Below, piece after piece: positions 34,243-41,922 of a stretch of DNA of 63,315 bases. The notes beneath the pieces are model-generated. The model was not told where the DNA came from, ran no database searches, and worked only from the letters and a program-made list of their open reading frames with translations. The stretch is from contig NZ_CALVHE010000003.1 of the NCBI RefSeq assembly GCF_944327235.1, positions 1-63,315 on the forward strand. Reading direction: 5' to 3'. Position 1 is the first letter of the stretch, and the number at the start of each line of letters is the position of its first letter. The position numbers and the translations under genes were made by a program. The stretch comes from an uncultured Desulfovibrio sp. (GTDB lineage: Bacteria > Desulfobacterota > Desulfovibrionia > Desulfovibrionales > Desulfovibrionaceae).

Positions 34243-34431
34243 TCAATGAGAGCGTGTAAAAAGAGAAGCCACACACTTTTTCCACCAACTCTTCCAGCCG
34301 CTCCAGAGCTTCACCGCCCACTTCGGGCGGAAGAGAAAAATCAGACCGAAGGCGACCATGAGCGTTATGGAGATATACTTGCCCGCTGGGCTGGTCATGG
34401 CGTCCGCCATCCTTGCTGCCAACGTATCCAT
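34243..34431 (-). CDS. Mini VirB2-like protein (tandem paralogue of trbC)
   Basis: 62 aa. Contains SPAGKYISITLMVAFGLIFLF, nearly the same as the first helix of the adjacent TrbC, but lacks a signal peptide and the second VirB2 helix; instead it ends in a Trp/Lys-rich amphipathic stretch (KLWSGWKSWWKK). It lies 9 bp upstream of trbC and 9 bp after trbB. It may be a decayed duplicate or a shortened pilin-like regulator of pilus assembly; its intact frame and spacing suggest it is still translated. Confidence 0.62.
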   Translation of the reverse strand: MDTLAARMADAMTSPAGKYISITLMVAFGLIFLFRPKWAVKLWSGWKSWWKKCVASLFTRSH

Positions 34432-34440
34432 GACGACACC

Positions 34441-35397
34441 TCAATTGCGCGTGTAGAGGGGCGTCACATCATACGCCCCCTTACCGACATCGAATTTGTT
34501 TACTCGGATGATGCTGGACAGGCGGCGCGTGTTGTCCCGCGTCTTTTCCATAAAGATGATGATATCCACAGCCCGGCCTATGAGCTTCTGCTTCGGGCCG
34601 ACGCCCGCCTCTTCCACAAGCTCTTCAAGCCGTTCCAGCGCCTCTTCCGCGCTGTCGGCATGGAACGTCCCGATGCCGCCGGGGTGCCCCGTGTTCCAGA
34701 GTTTGAGCAGTTCCAGGGCGGCGCTGTCGCGCACTTCCCCGACGAGGATCCGTCGGGGCGCGTAGCGCATACAGACCTTGGTGAGCTGTCTCATGCCAAC
34801 CGTGTCCGAGGTGAGGAAAAAAACCGAATTGGCCGCCGAGGAGCGCAGTTCCGCCGTGTCCTCAAGGATGAGCAGGCGGTCATGCGGGCAAAGTTTGTCC
34901 AGCTCGTGGATGACGGCATTGACAAATGTCGTCTTGCCGCTGGACGTTCCGCCGACCACGACGATATTGCTGCGGTCCAGGATAGCCTTATGGATGATGG
35001 ACGGGACTTCCTCGGTGATCACGCCGTTTTCAAGGTATTCATCGAACGTGATGATCCGGTTGGCTTTCTTGCGCAGGGAAAAGGATGCGCCCGGCCCCAC
35101 CAGAGGCGGGAAGACGCCCTCGAAACGGGAGCCGTCCAGCGGGAACGAACCCTCCACGATGGACTGCTTTTCGCTGACCGCCATGCCGAGGGCGCTGGCC
35201 ACCAGCGACAGGATGAGCCGCCCCTGCGCCTGCGGCAGATGGGCGACGCATTCCTGTTCCTGGCCATAGCGTTCGATCCACACCGCGCCGTCGGGGTTGA
35301 GCATGATCTCGATGACCGAGGGGTCGCGCAGCGCCTCCATGATATGCGGGCCGCAGTTGTGCTCCAGACTGGAAAGCAGGCGGGCATCAGCGTCCAT
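34441..35397 (-). CDS. trbB: TrbB/VirB11 ATPase
   Basis: 318 aa from the ATG at 35397, which shares a base with the traM stop (TGATG) and has GGAGG five bases upstream; a GTG 12 bp further up is possible. Walker A at about 149-157 (GGTSSGKTT), Walker B RRILVGEVRDSAA, His box GGIGTFHADSAEEALERLEEL. Hexameric cytoplasmic ATPase that switches the channel between pilus building and DNA transfer. Confidence 0.95.
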   Translation of the reverse strand: MDADARLLSSLEHNCGPHIMEALRDPSVIEIMLNPDGAVWIERYGQEQECVAHLPQAQGRLILSLVASALGMAVSEKQSIVEGSFPLDGSRFEGVFPPLVGPGASFSLRKKANRIITFDEYLENGVITEEVPSIIHKAILDRSNIVVVGGTSSGKTTFVNAVIHELDKLCPHDRLLILEDTAELRSSAANSVFFLTSDTVGMRQLTKVCMRYAPRRILVGEVRDSAALELLKLWNTGHPGGIGTFHADSAEEALERLEELVEEAGVGPKQKLIGRAVDIIIFMEKTRDNTRRLSSIIRVNKFDVGKGAYDVTPLYTRN

Positions 35398-35855
35398 CAC
35401 GCCCTCCACCAGGCAGCGCCCAGCATGAGCAGGGCGGAAAACAGGGCAAGCCCCGTGCAGATGAGCAGGGTCGTGCGGAACGAGGCCAGCGCGGACTGAA
35501 ATTGGGTGACGACATGTCCGATGTTCTCCACCGTGACGCCGGAAAGCTTCTCGCTCAACGCCGCGACATTCTTCGCCACGGACTCCGTATGCGTGGCCGT
35601 CTCCCTGGACATGAGCTCCGTCAACGCCTTGCGGTGGAGCTGGTGCAGCCTCTCCACAGCCGTAAGGTGCGCGTTCGCGATGGTCAGGGCCACAAGGATG
35701 GGGTCATCCGCTTCGATACGCACATGGTTCCTCTGCTCGATGAGTGCTCGCACCTCATCCAGAGACAGGCCGACGCCCTCCGGCAGGACCGGCATGATCG
35801 GAGGCGCGTCCGGAGCGCCCCGTCTTTCCGCGTCACGCATGGCCGTCTCACTCAT
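35397..35855 (-). CDS. traM: TraM-like conjugation protein
   Basis: 152 aa from the ATG at 35855. Soluble N-terminal helices with DDPILVALTIANAHL, a coiled region, and a C-terminal membrane helix (about 130-150). Size, position after a TraL-type ATPase and topology match RP4 TraM. It overlaps traL by 8 bp and trbB by one base. Confidence 0.7.
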   Translation of the reverse strand: MSETAMRDAERRGAPDAPPIMPVLPEGVGLSLDEVRALIEQRNHVRIEADDPILVALTIANAHLTAVERLHQLHRKALTELMSRETATHTESVAKNVAALSEKLSGVTVENIGHVVTQFQSALASFRTTLLICTGLALFSALLMLGAAWWRA

Positions 35856-36687
35856 GATATTCCCCTGGATCCGATTCCGTGGACGTGGCGACGGCTTCAT
35901 GCGCATCGGAGGCGTCAGTCACCTTTTCCTCTTGCTGGGGCGGCAGCAGGCCGCACTCGTCCATATTCCTGAGCACTTCGCGCCAGTAGCGTTGCAGCCG
36001 GGATCTCACGGCGATGCACGCCTGCGCCATACCTTCGTCAAATGTCAGGCAGCGGGCGAAAAGCTCCTGTAGGTCACGGCCCGCCAGATTCTGATTCACG
36101 GCGGGCAACTTGACCAACGCACGGATCTGCTCCATGTTTTCTTGGATGACGCCGAATTCCTCAAGGTTCTTGTGCTCGCCCTTGGCGTCCCTGCTCACCG
36201 CCCCAAAAAACGGGTTTTCCCACACGAAGGCCAGGTCTCGATCCTTGAAGTCCTTGAAAAGATTGTACAAACACTTGCAAGTGTCATTGAGCCCCTGACC
36301 GCCGACGATGATGGAATGAAAAATGACGCTGTGCCCGGCTTCCCGCAGCGTGCCCAACAGGTCGTTTTCCCGGATGTATGTCGAAAAGGCCATGAACGAG
36401 GACGCTCCGTTGTCCACGATGACGACCTCATCCGAGGGCGCATTGATCAGCTCCTCCAGCAGCATGTCGAACGCGCGGATGTCGATATTTCCCGTCCCGT
36501 CGCCCTCAACAATGCCGATCTCTTTCACGGGCAAGCCCTTGAACGCCGCAAGGGAAGAGTTCACCGGGTCGGTGTCGATGCCGAGACACCGCTTGCCACG
36601 AGACAAAAACGCCTGAAGGAGCATGGACGCCAGCATGGTCTTGCCGACCCCGCCCTTGCCTTGCAAAATGAAATGGATCTCCGCCAT
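35848..36687 (-). CDS. traL: TraL-like ParA-family ATPase
   Basis: 279 aa. Deviant Walker A GKGGVGKT at about residues 10-17 (MinD/ParA type), then VVIVDNGASSF as the second acidic motif. RP4 traL lies in the same traK-traL-traM order. Role in transfer is not well known; probably positions the DNA-processing complex. AAAGGAGG precedes the ATG. Confidence 0.82.
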   Translation of the reverse strand: MAEIHFILQGKGGVGKTMLASMLLQAFLSRGKRCLGIDTDPVNSSLAAFKGLPVKEIGIVEGDGTGNIDIRAFDMLLEELINAPSDEVVIVDNGASSFMAFSTYIRENDLLGTLREAGHSVIFHSIIVGGQGLNDTCKCLYNLFKDFKDRDLAFVWENPFFGAVSRDAKGEHKNLEEFGVIQENMEQIRALVKLPAVNQNLAGRDLQELFARCLTFDEGMAQACIAVRSRLQRYWREVLRNMDECGLLPPQQEEKVTDASDAHEAVATSTESDPGEYHE

Positions 36688-36708
36688 GAATACCTCCTTT
36701 GCGGGCCG

Positions 36709-37098
36709 TTAAAGCCATTCCTCTTCCTTGACTTCCTCAGCGGGCGCGGTCCTCTCGTCCCGCCTGCCCACCACCAGCAGCCCCTTCTTTTCGCCGGGGG
36801 CCGGAGCCGTGGCCGGCTTCACCGCCGTCCCCGTCGGACGCGCACTCGCCTTGCCGACCTGCCCGGTCATGCGTTCCTGGGTCGCCGCTCGTTCTTTATT
36901 TCGTACCTGCTCCAGCGGAAAGGCGGAGAAGGAGTGGCGCATGAGCAGACGGCAAAAATACGAGTAGCTCATGCTGATCTTCTTCGCCTTGCGCAGCGCG
37001 GCATACAGACGCTGCTTGGACGGCGAGGTCTTGACCAGCTCACGGATGTCCGGCAGCACCGTCAGGAACTCCATATGGGCGTCGCCCCAGCGTTTCAC
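36709..37098 (-). CDS. traK: TraK-like oriT-binding protein
   Basis: 129 aa from a GTG at 37098 overlapping the upstream stop (GTGA); an ATG eight codons later is an alternative. The block FLTVLPDIRELV...LRKAKKISMSYSYFCRLLMRHSF aligns by eye with RP4 TraK (FLAVRADVEAAL...GKVKFSYETFRSHARRH), and both end in a short acidic-hydrophobic tail. RP4 TraK wraps DNA next to oriT, so oriT may be near this end of the element. Confidence 0.75.
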   Translation of the reverse strand: MKRWGDAHMEFLTVLPDIRELVKTSPSKQRLYAALRKAKKISMSYSYFCRLLMRHSFSAFPLEQVRNKERAATQERMTGQVGKASARPTGTAVKPATAPAPGEKKGLLVVGRRDERTAPAEEVKEEEWL

Positions 37099-38261
37099 GA
37101 TACCCAGACCTCGCGCATCCAGTCGCCAAAGGAGACGGGCCGGGCCGCATCCCGCACAAAGGCTTGCGCCCGCGCCAGCAGGGCCGGAAGCGACATGCCG
37201 CGCAGCTTCGCTCTGGTCAGGGCGGCGGGTATGGCCCCGCCTTCCGAGGGCCAGAGAGCGCGCAGGCCGCGTGTCACAGTGGCAAACTCTCCCATGCCGC
37301 GTCGTTCCGCTTCGGTGAGGGGGACGGGCCGCGTTTCCGGCAGGGGCCGGGGCGGCAGCGCCATGACCGGCGGTTCCACGCGGTTTTCCGGCTGCTGCGG
37401 CTGGAACGGCTCGTCATGCCAGCGTTCCCCGCGCAGCCAGCTCGTCAGCAACGGCGGGCAGCCGTTGCGCCAGTGCTTGTCTTCCCGCTGGAAGCGTTCC
37501 ACCGTGGCCAGCAGCGCGCCGATGACGGGGAGCCGTCCGGCCCGGCGCAGCGAGAGGAAGATTCTTTCCGCCGTCCGCCTGTCCTTTTTCACCGGCCAGG
37601 CGGCAAACAGGCGCTCAAAGTCGGCTTCCGCCGCTGTTCGCTCCGTCTGCCTTTCTCTGGCGTCATCACTTGTCCGGAGTAGGGAAAGCCGTCGCCGTTC
37701 TTCGCCTGACCGTGAGGAAAGAGATCCCCCCCTCCCGTGAGTTCCGTATGCCGGGGGAGAAGGTGGCATACGGTGAGCTGCGTTGGAGGAGGCCCGTACC
37801 GGATGTTCGGGAAGGGGGGAAAGGGGGGATATATATATTTCTTCTTTCTTCTTTATAGCGGGCGCAAAATTTGCGCCCCCCTCCGGCAAAATCTGCGTGC
37901 CGGCAGGCGCAAAAAAAGCCTCTTCCAGCGCGGCCTGTTCAGCCGCCCGGATGAGGCCCAGGACGCGGGGACTGCGGAGCAGGCGGTACACGCTCCTGCC
38001 GCTGTCGGGGTCGCGAAGGATCTCCAGATACTGAAGCTCGACAAGTTCCTTGAGATAATTCTGAACGGATCGGACGCAGCACTTGCCCACATGGGCAAGC
38101 CGCTCCTGGGAGACGCGGCAGACGCCGTGATGGTATGCGCGGGAAAAGAGGTAGACATAGAGATACCCTGCCCCGCGTGAAAGTTCGGTATCCTCAAAAA
38201 GAAAGGTGGGAACGAACTTTTCCCGTACCCGCAGAAAAGCTGCCGGAACCAGCGTCTTCAT
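37095..38261 (-). CDS. HTH replication initiator-like protein
   Basis: 388 aa from the ATG at 38261 (GGGAGAG upstream). Residues 10-100 form a winged-helix/HTH domain (RVSQERLAHVGKCCVRSVQNYLKELVELQYLEI). A low-complexity linker follows. Residues 215-285 match the C-terminal module of phage/plasmid replisome organisers (FERLFAAWPVKKDRRTAERIF ... PPLLTSWLRGERW). This suggests the element can start its own replication, perhaps by loading the host helicase. It heads the long transfer operon. Confidence 0.65.
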   Translation of the reverse strand: MKTLVPAAFLRVREKFVPTFLFEDTELSRGAGYLYVYLFSRAYHHGVCRVSQERLAHVGKCCVRSVQNYLKELVELQYLEILRDPDSGRSVYRLLRSPRVLGLIRAAEQAALEEAFFAPAGTQILPEGGANFAPAIKKKEEIYISPLSPLPEHPVRASSNAAHRMPPSPPAYGTHGRGGSLSSRSGEERRRLSLLRTSDDARERQTERTAAEADFERLFAAWPVKKDRRTAERIFLSLRRAGRLPVIGALLATVERFQREDKHWRNGCPPLLTSWLRGERWHDEPFQPQQPENRVEPPVMALPPRPLPETRPVPLTEAERRGMGEFATVTRGLRALWPSEGGAIPAALTRAKLRGMSLPALLARAQAFVRDAARPVSFGDWMREVWVS

Positions 38262-38309
38262 GCTTCTTCTCTCCCCCGGAAAAAAGGTAAAGAAGTAGCC
38301 CCCCAAGCC

Positions 38310-38424
38310 TTGACAGGCTGGTGTATTTGCGGGTAAGTTCTTCTTGTTCGTTTGGAACGAGAAGTACCCGCAAGGGACTCAGGCCGCGTTGGATGTTCTC
38401 AGCATCCAGCGCGGTTTTCTTTTG
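38310..38424 (+). promoter_or_regulatory. Leader of the initiator gene: promoter-like TTGACA and two hairpins
   Basis: Between the initiator-like gene and ssb. A perfect -35 box TTGACA (38310-38315) on the + strand is followed 18 bp later by a weak -10 TAAGTT (38334-38339). A hairpin with 9-bp outer arms TTGCGGGTA/TACCCGCAA (38327-38373) contains a second 9-bp stem (CTTCTTGTT/AACGAGAAG). A second hairpin (38384-38414, CCGCG.TGGATG/CATCCA.CGCGG) is followed by TTTTCTTTT, a Rho-independent terminator on the + strand. The layout would give an RNA of about 75 nt antisense to the initiator leader; an oriT palindrome is the alternative. Confidence 0.4.
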
Positions 38425-38479
38425 CCTTTATTCCTGTTTCATGCGTTTCCCTGAAAATATGTTTCTTGTCCTCGAACCC

Positions 38480-38896
38480 TCAAAACCACTCCGGCACGTC
38501 CTCTTCGGGCGGCTCCGGCATGGCTTGCAGTTCCTGCGGTGGTTCGTCCACCGGCGCTTCCTCATCCCGTCTGGGACTCCCCAGAAAGCGGATACGGCGG
38601 CAGTTCACTTCCGTGGCATAGTGGGTCTGTCCTTCCTGATCCACCCAGCGGCGATTTTTCAGGCTGCCCTCGATATACACAAGGGATCCCTTGCCCAGGT
38701 ACTGCCGGCAGTTTTCCGCATTGCGCCCGAAAACCACCACGGAGTGCCAGTCCGTTTGTTCCACACGCTGGCCGTCGCTGTTGGTATACGAGGCGTCAGT
38801 GGCGATGCGCAGCCGTGTTACGGGCTTTCCCGTCGGCAGGAAGCGCAGCTCGACATCATGGCCAAGACGACCGACCAGCGTCACGTTGTTGATCAT
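38480..38896 (-). CDS. ssb: Single-stranded DNA-binding protein
   Basis: 138 aa. OB fold with MINNVTLVGRLGHDVELRF, WHSVVVFGRNAE and GSLVYIEGSLKNRRW. The acidic C-terminal tip ends EDVPEWF rather than the common DDIPF, so contacts with partner proteins may differ. Mobile elements often carry their own SSB to protect entering DNA. Same direction as the transfer operon, 219 bp upstream of the initiator gene. Confidence 0.93.
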   Translation of the reverse strand: MINNVTLVGRLGHDVELRFLPTGKPVTRLRIATDASYTNSDGQRVEQTDWHSVVVFGRNAENCRQYLGKGSLVYIEGSLKNRRWVDQEGQTHYATEVNCRRIRFLGSPRRDEEAPVDEPPQELQAMPEPPEEDVPEWF

Positions 38897-38908
38897 GCCG
38901 CGATCCTC

Positions 38909-39142
38909 TCAGGCGGGGATAGCCAGCCGCTGGGCCTCAAGACTCAACCGCTCCTGCATGACCGGACTGAGGAGTTCCCGGAACCGGATAGCCGCCCGGA
39001 TCAGCGCGCGCTCATGCGCCTGTTCCAGCTCTTCGGCCATAGCGCGGGCCAGAAACTTTTCCGCCTTCGGATCCTTGAAAATGGGGTCAAGGATCAGATG
39101 CTCTTCCACCTGCCTCTGCGGCCTGTTGTGCCTCTTCTTCAT
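38909..39142 (-). CDS. Small hypothetical protein
   Basis: 77 aa, not recognised. Highly helical and charged (KAEKFLARAMAEELEQAHER), no membrane segment. GGGAGG precedes the ATG. Immediately upstream of ssb with a 12-bp gap; first gene of the leftward unit in the window. Confidence 0.6.
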   Translation of the reverse strand: MKKRHNRPQRQVEEHLILDPIFKDPKAEKFLARAMAEELEQAHERALIRAAIRFRELLSPVMQERLSLEAQRLAIPA

Positions 39143-39409
39143 GACTGCCTCCCAAGTGTTTTTTGCTGTTTGCTACCCTGTTTTCTACCCGAATTTTCAG
39201 TTTTAATCCTTTGATTTTCGTATGTTAGAAAAAACCATTTTTCTTGCAGCAATAGCTTCGCAAGCAACCCCACAAAAAAGTAGGGATTACACCAAAGTTT
39301 TTTGGCATAACCCCCACATAAAACTAGACTTTAGTCAGTCGTGCTATTTTTTGCTGAAGCTTATTGCAAAAAGCCCCCTCCTTTCCCCCGCAAAAAACGT
39401 GAAGCCTCG
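39143..39409. other. AT-rich intergenic region; probable element boundary and operon promoter
   Basis: No gene. The composition changes here from the AT-rich leader of the transfer unit to the GC-rich chromosome. Two GGGTAG motifs 12 bp apart occur on the minus strand near 39170-39190, and an imperfect hairpin TTTTTTGC/GCAAAAA spans about 39347-39374. No tRNA gene and no obvious attachment repeat can be recognised with only one end in view. Confidence 0.35.
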
Positions 39410-40078
39410 TTATTCTTTCAGGGCGGCGGCCTCGGCTGCGATGCGGGAGAAAAGCGCATCGAGATTGTCGATGCCGACCAGCATCACGCGGTCGTCCCGT
39501 CGGGCAAAGTGTCCGACCACGGGATAGTCATTACCGTTGCCCGCATCGAAGACGCGGAAGGGGAGGGTCCAGCCGCCGCCTTCCCGTGCGCGGGCCTGTC
39601 CGATGTCGTGGATCTCCTTGCGGCCCATGGAGGCGTCGGCAAAGAGCGGCGCGATGAGGCCTTCCGATCGGTAATCCTGCGACGGCTTCCGTCCCGCAAA
39701 AGCGCCTGACACGATGCCGTTGCGCACAAAGGCTCTGGCCTCGCCGCGCAGCATCTTGCGCACGCGCCCTCCGCCGTCGGCCAGTGCCGCACCGGAAAAC
39801 ATGAGGTTCAGCATAGGCGGCAGCTTGCCGGCATTTTCCGGGCGGCGGGCTTCCACGAACAGCTTTTCCACGACGGCCTCCAGGATGCCGTCCACATCCA
39901 CACGTCGCTCGAATGCCGTCATATCGCCTTCCGTGATGGCCTGCGCGATGCTTTCAAGGCAGGCCTGCGGACTGTCCGCCGCTGACGCCGCCTGCGGGGG
40001 CAGACAGACGAGGGTGCACAGCAGGAGCGGCAGGAGGCGCTGGATCAGTGCCGCAAGAGGAGTAACGCGACGTTCCAT
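39410..40078 (-). CDS. Secreted uncharacterised protein
   Basis: 222 aa from the ATG at 40078 (AGAGG upstream). Signal peptide ending SAAD, then a helical domain starting ACLESIAQAITEGDMTAFERRV, a pattern seen in proteins that count or bind through small helical-strand repeats, and a final part with RVFDAGNGNDYPVVGHF. It starts 4 bp after the stop of the upstream gene, so the two form an operon. Family not identified; it resembles DUF2939-type proteins only loosely. Confidence 0.6.
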   Translation of the reverse strand: MERRVTPLAALIQRLLPLLLCTLVCLPPQAASAADSPQACLESIAQAITEGDMTAFERRVDVDGILEAVVEKLFVEARRPENAGKLPPMLNLMFSGAALADGGGRVRKMLRGEARAFVRNGIVSGAFAGRKPSQDYRSEGLIAPLFADASMGRKEIHDIGQARAREGGGWTLPFRVFDAGNGNDYPVVGHFARRDDRVMLVGIDNLDALFSRIAAEAAALKE

Positions 40079-40082
40079 GCCG

Positions 40083-41564
40083 TTACCTCTGTTGTCCCGT
40101 CGGAGAAGACACTGCGGGCGGGATGCGCAGCGGCGGCGTGGAGGATTCCTCCGAAGGCGGCAGGGGCGGCGTTTGAGCGGGCGCGGCGGGAGGGGCCTGC
40201 GGCGGGCGGTAGTCAGGCGAGCCGAGCGGCGCGCGCCGTGCCGGGCGGGCGGGCGGTTGCGCGCCGGAGGGAAGGGCGGTGGAAGGCTGTTGCCCGGCCT
40301 GTGCGGGGGCGGCTGTCGTCGGGGCCGTGGCGGGAGTCTCCGCGGCAGACTGTGGAGCGGCCGCCGGACGGGGCTGTACCAGAACGCCGCTGGCGCCGCC
40401 CTGAGCAAAGCGCCGTCCCAGATCGCGCAGGATGCCGATGCCCGCCTGTACGGCGGACCGGGCGTCAGGATCTTGCCGCAGACGCCGGTCTACCCAGCGG
40501 GCCATGAACAGGACGGTATCCTCGTCCATACCCTGCGCGCCGTGCGTCCGGATGCTGTTGACGAGATCGCGCCGCACGGCATCCTGTTCGTCCACGGCCT
40601 TGCGGTAGCGGGTGCCGAGGCTGTCCACCGCCAGCTGGGCGGCAGCCAGTTCGGTCTCGGTGGCTCCCTGTTGTCGCTGTTCGTCGAGCGCGTAGACGGC
40701 ATTGGTCATCTGTCCGCCGATCTCGCGCACCGCATCCCCCTTTGCCTGCAGCTGGTCGAGCTGCCCACGCAGATCGGGCACTTTCAGCACGGCATCGAGG
40801 GCCGCGGCCGTCGTCACCAGGCGTCCGGCAAAGACCATGTACATCTGCCGGGCCTGGGCCTGCGTCAGCGTCCGGCCCTTGTGCGGCAGCTGGCTCTCCA
40901 GCGCGACCGCTTCCAGGAAGCGTTCAACATACAGATTATAGAGGCCGTGCAGCATGGTGGGATGGAAGGCGTAATGCAGCACGCCTTCCCGTCCGCCCTG
41001 CGCGCCGCCGTCCAGACCGGTCAGATTGACGCCGTAACGGCTGTTGAGGCTTTGCGGGCTGATGGCCAGACTGCCGCCGCGCGCTCCGGGGGTATAGCTT
41101 TCCACCAGATAGGCGGCCAGGTCGTCCACGAAGCCGAAACGGACCCGGGTATCTTCCACCACCTTGGGCGCAACGACCTGCGGCCCGCCGTCCTGCGGCG
41201 CTCCCGGCATCATGGACGTATCCACCGGCGTGCCGACGCTGCCCTGGACGGTGGGACCGGCCAGCGTGCCCGGCGCTGTGGGCGGATTGAGCACGGACGG
41301 CGGAGGCGGAGGTGGCGGCGGCGTCAGCAGGGTGCTGACACCGGCAAGAGGCGTTCCTTCCGTGACGTTGTCGATGGCGGTAACGGCCTGTTTTCGTAAA
41401 GTCTCCCGCGTGGCCTCATCGCGCGTCAGCCAATAGGCGGCAGCGGAGACCACAAGGAGGGCCAGCACGGCCAGCAGGGCCAGCCGGAAGCCGCTGCGGC
41501 CGGGGCGCGGTTTGGGCAGTTCGCTGATGTCAGTCGTGGGGAGCGTACGACGTTCCGTTTTCAT
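40083..41564 (-). CDS. Membrane-anchored Pro-rich uncharacterised protein
   Basis: 493 aa from the ATG at 41564. One membrane helix (about 26-46), a Pro-run (eight prolines), a central helical domain of about 250 residues (LNSRYGVNLTGLDGG, HYAFHPTMLHGLYNLYVERF), and a long Pro/Ala-rich tail. It is likely periplasmic with a cytoplasmic head. Forms an operon with the secreted protein downstream. First clear chromosomal gene on this side of the boundary. Not recognised. Confidence 0.6.
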   Translation of the reverse strand: MKTERRTLPTTDISELPKPRPGRSGFRLALLAVLALLVVSAAAYWLTRDEATRETLRKQAVTAIDNVTEGTPLAGVSTLLTPPPPPPPPSVLNPPTAPGTLAGPTVQGSVGTPVDTSMMPGAPQDGGPQVVAPKVVEDTRVRFGFVDDLAAYLVESYTPGARGGSLAISPQSLNSRYGVNLTGLDGGAQGGREGVLHYAFHPTMLHGLYNLYVERFLEAVALESQLPHKGRTLTQAQARQMYMVFAGRLVTTAAALDAVLKVPDLRGQLDQLQAKGDAVREIGGQMTNAVYALDEQRQQGATETELAAAQLAVDSLGTRYRKAVDEQDAVRRDLVNSIRTHGAQGMDEDTVLFMARWVDRRLRQDPDARSAVQAGIGILRDLGRRFAQGGASGVLVQPRPAAAPQSAAETPATAPTTAAPAQAGQQPSTALPSGAQPPARPARRAPLGSPDYRPPQAPPAAPAQTPPLPPSEESSTPPLRIPPAVSSPTGQQR

Positions 41565-41922
41565 GGGAAAGATCCTTGCTGTAGGAAAGGCGGGCGTGCT
41601 GATGTCCGGACAGACGCTGCGGCCGTCAGGCGGTGGATCCGCTTCCCGTGGGAGGAGGCCGCCGGAGCGGATCGGGCAGACGGAAATGGCCGTGGACTGT
41701 TCTTCCGGACAGGGCGGCACGGTCATGCGTCCTGCACCCTAGCATTGCTCCTGAACGCTGTGAAGTGATTTTCCACAGGCGGCGCCGGCAAGCTGGAGAT
41801 GCTACGGCTCGTCCCGTCTTGACGGGCGCGGGGGGGCGTGCTAGGGGAGAAACGTTCTCGATAGGCCGCAAACGTCGCTTTTCCGGCTTCTTGCGGCAAA
41901 CTTCTGTTCCGGGAGGCTTTGT
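41565..41922. other. Intergenic region upstream of cstA
   Basis: About 360 bp between two divergent genes. A small hairpin CCCGTC-TT-GACGGG lies at 41813-41826. The cstA ribosome site GGGAGG is seven bases before its ATG. I see no confident promoter or operator. Confidence 0.3.

Noticed and set aside
39143-39409. tRNA gene as integration site
   Set aside because: No sequence that folds as a cloverleaf or has T-loop and acceptor signatures could be found.
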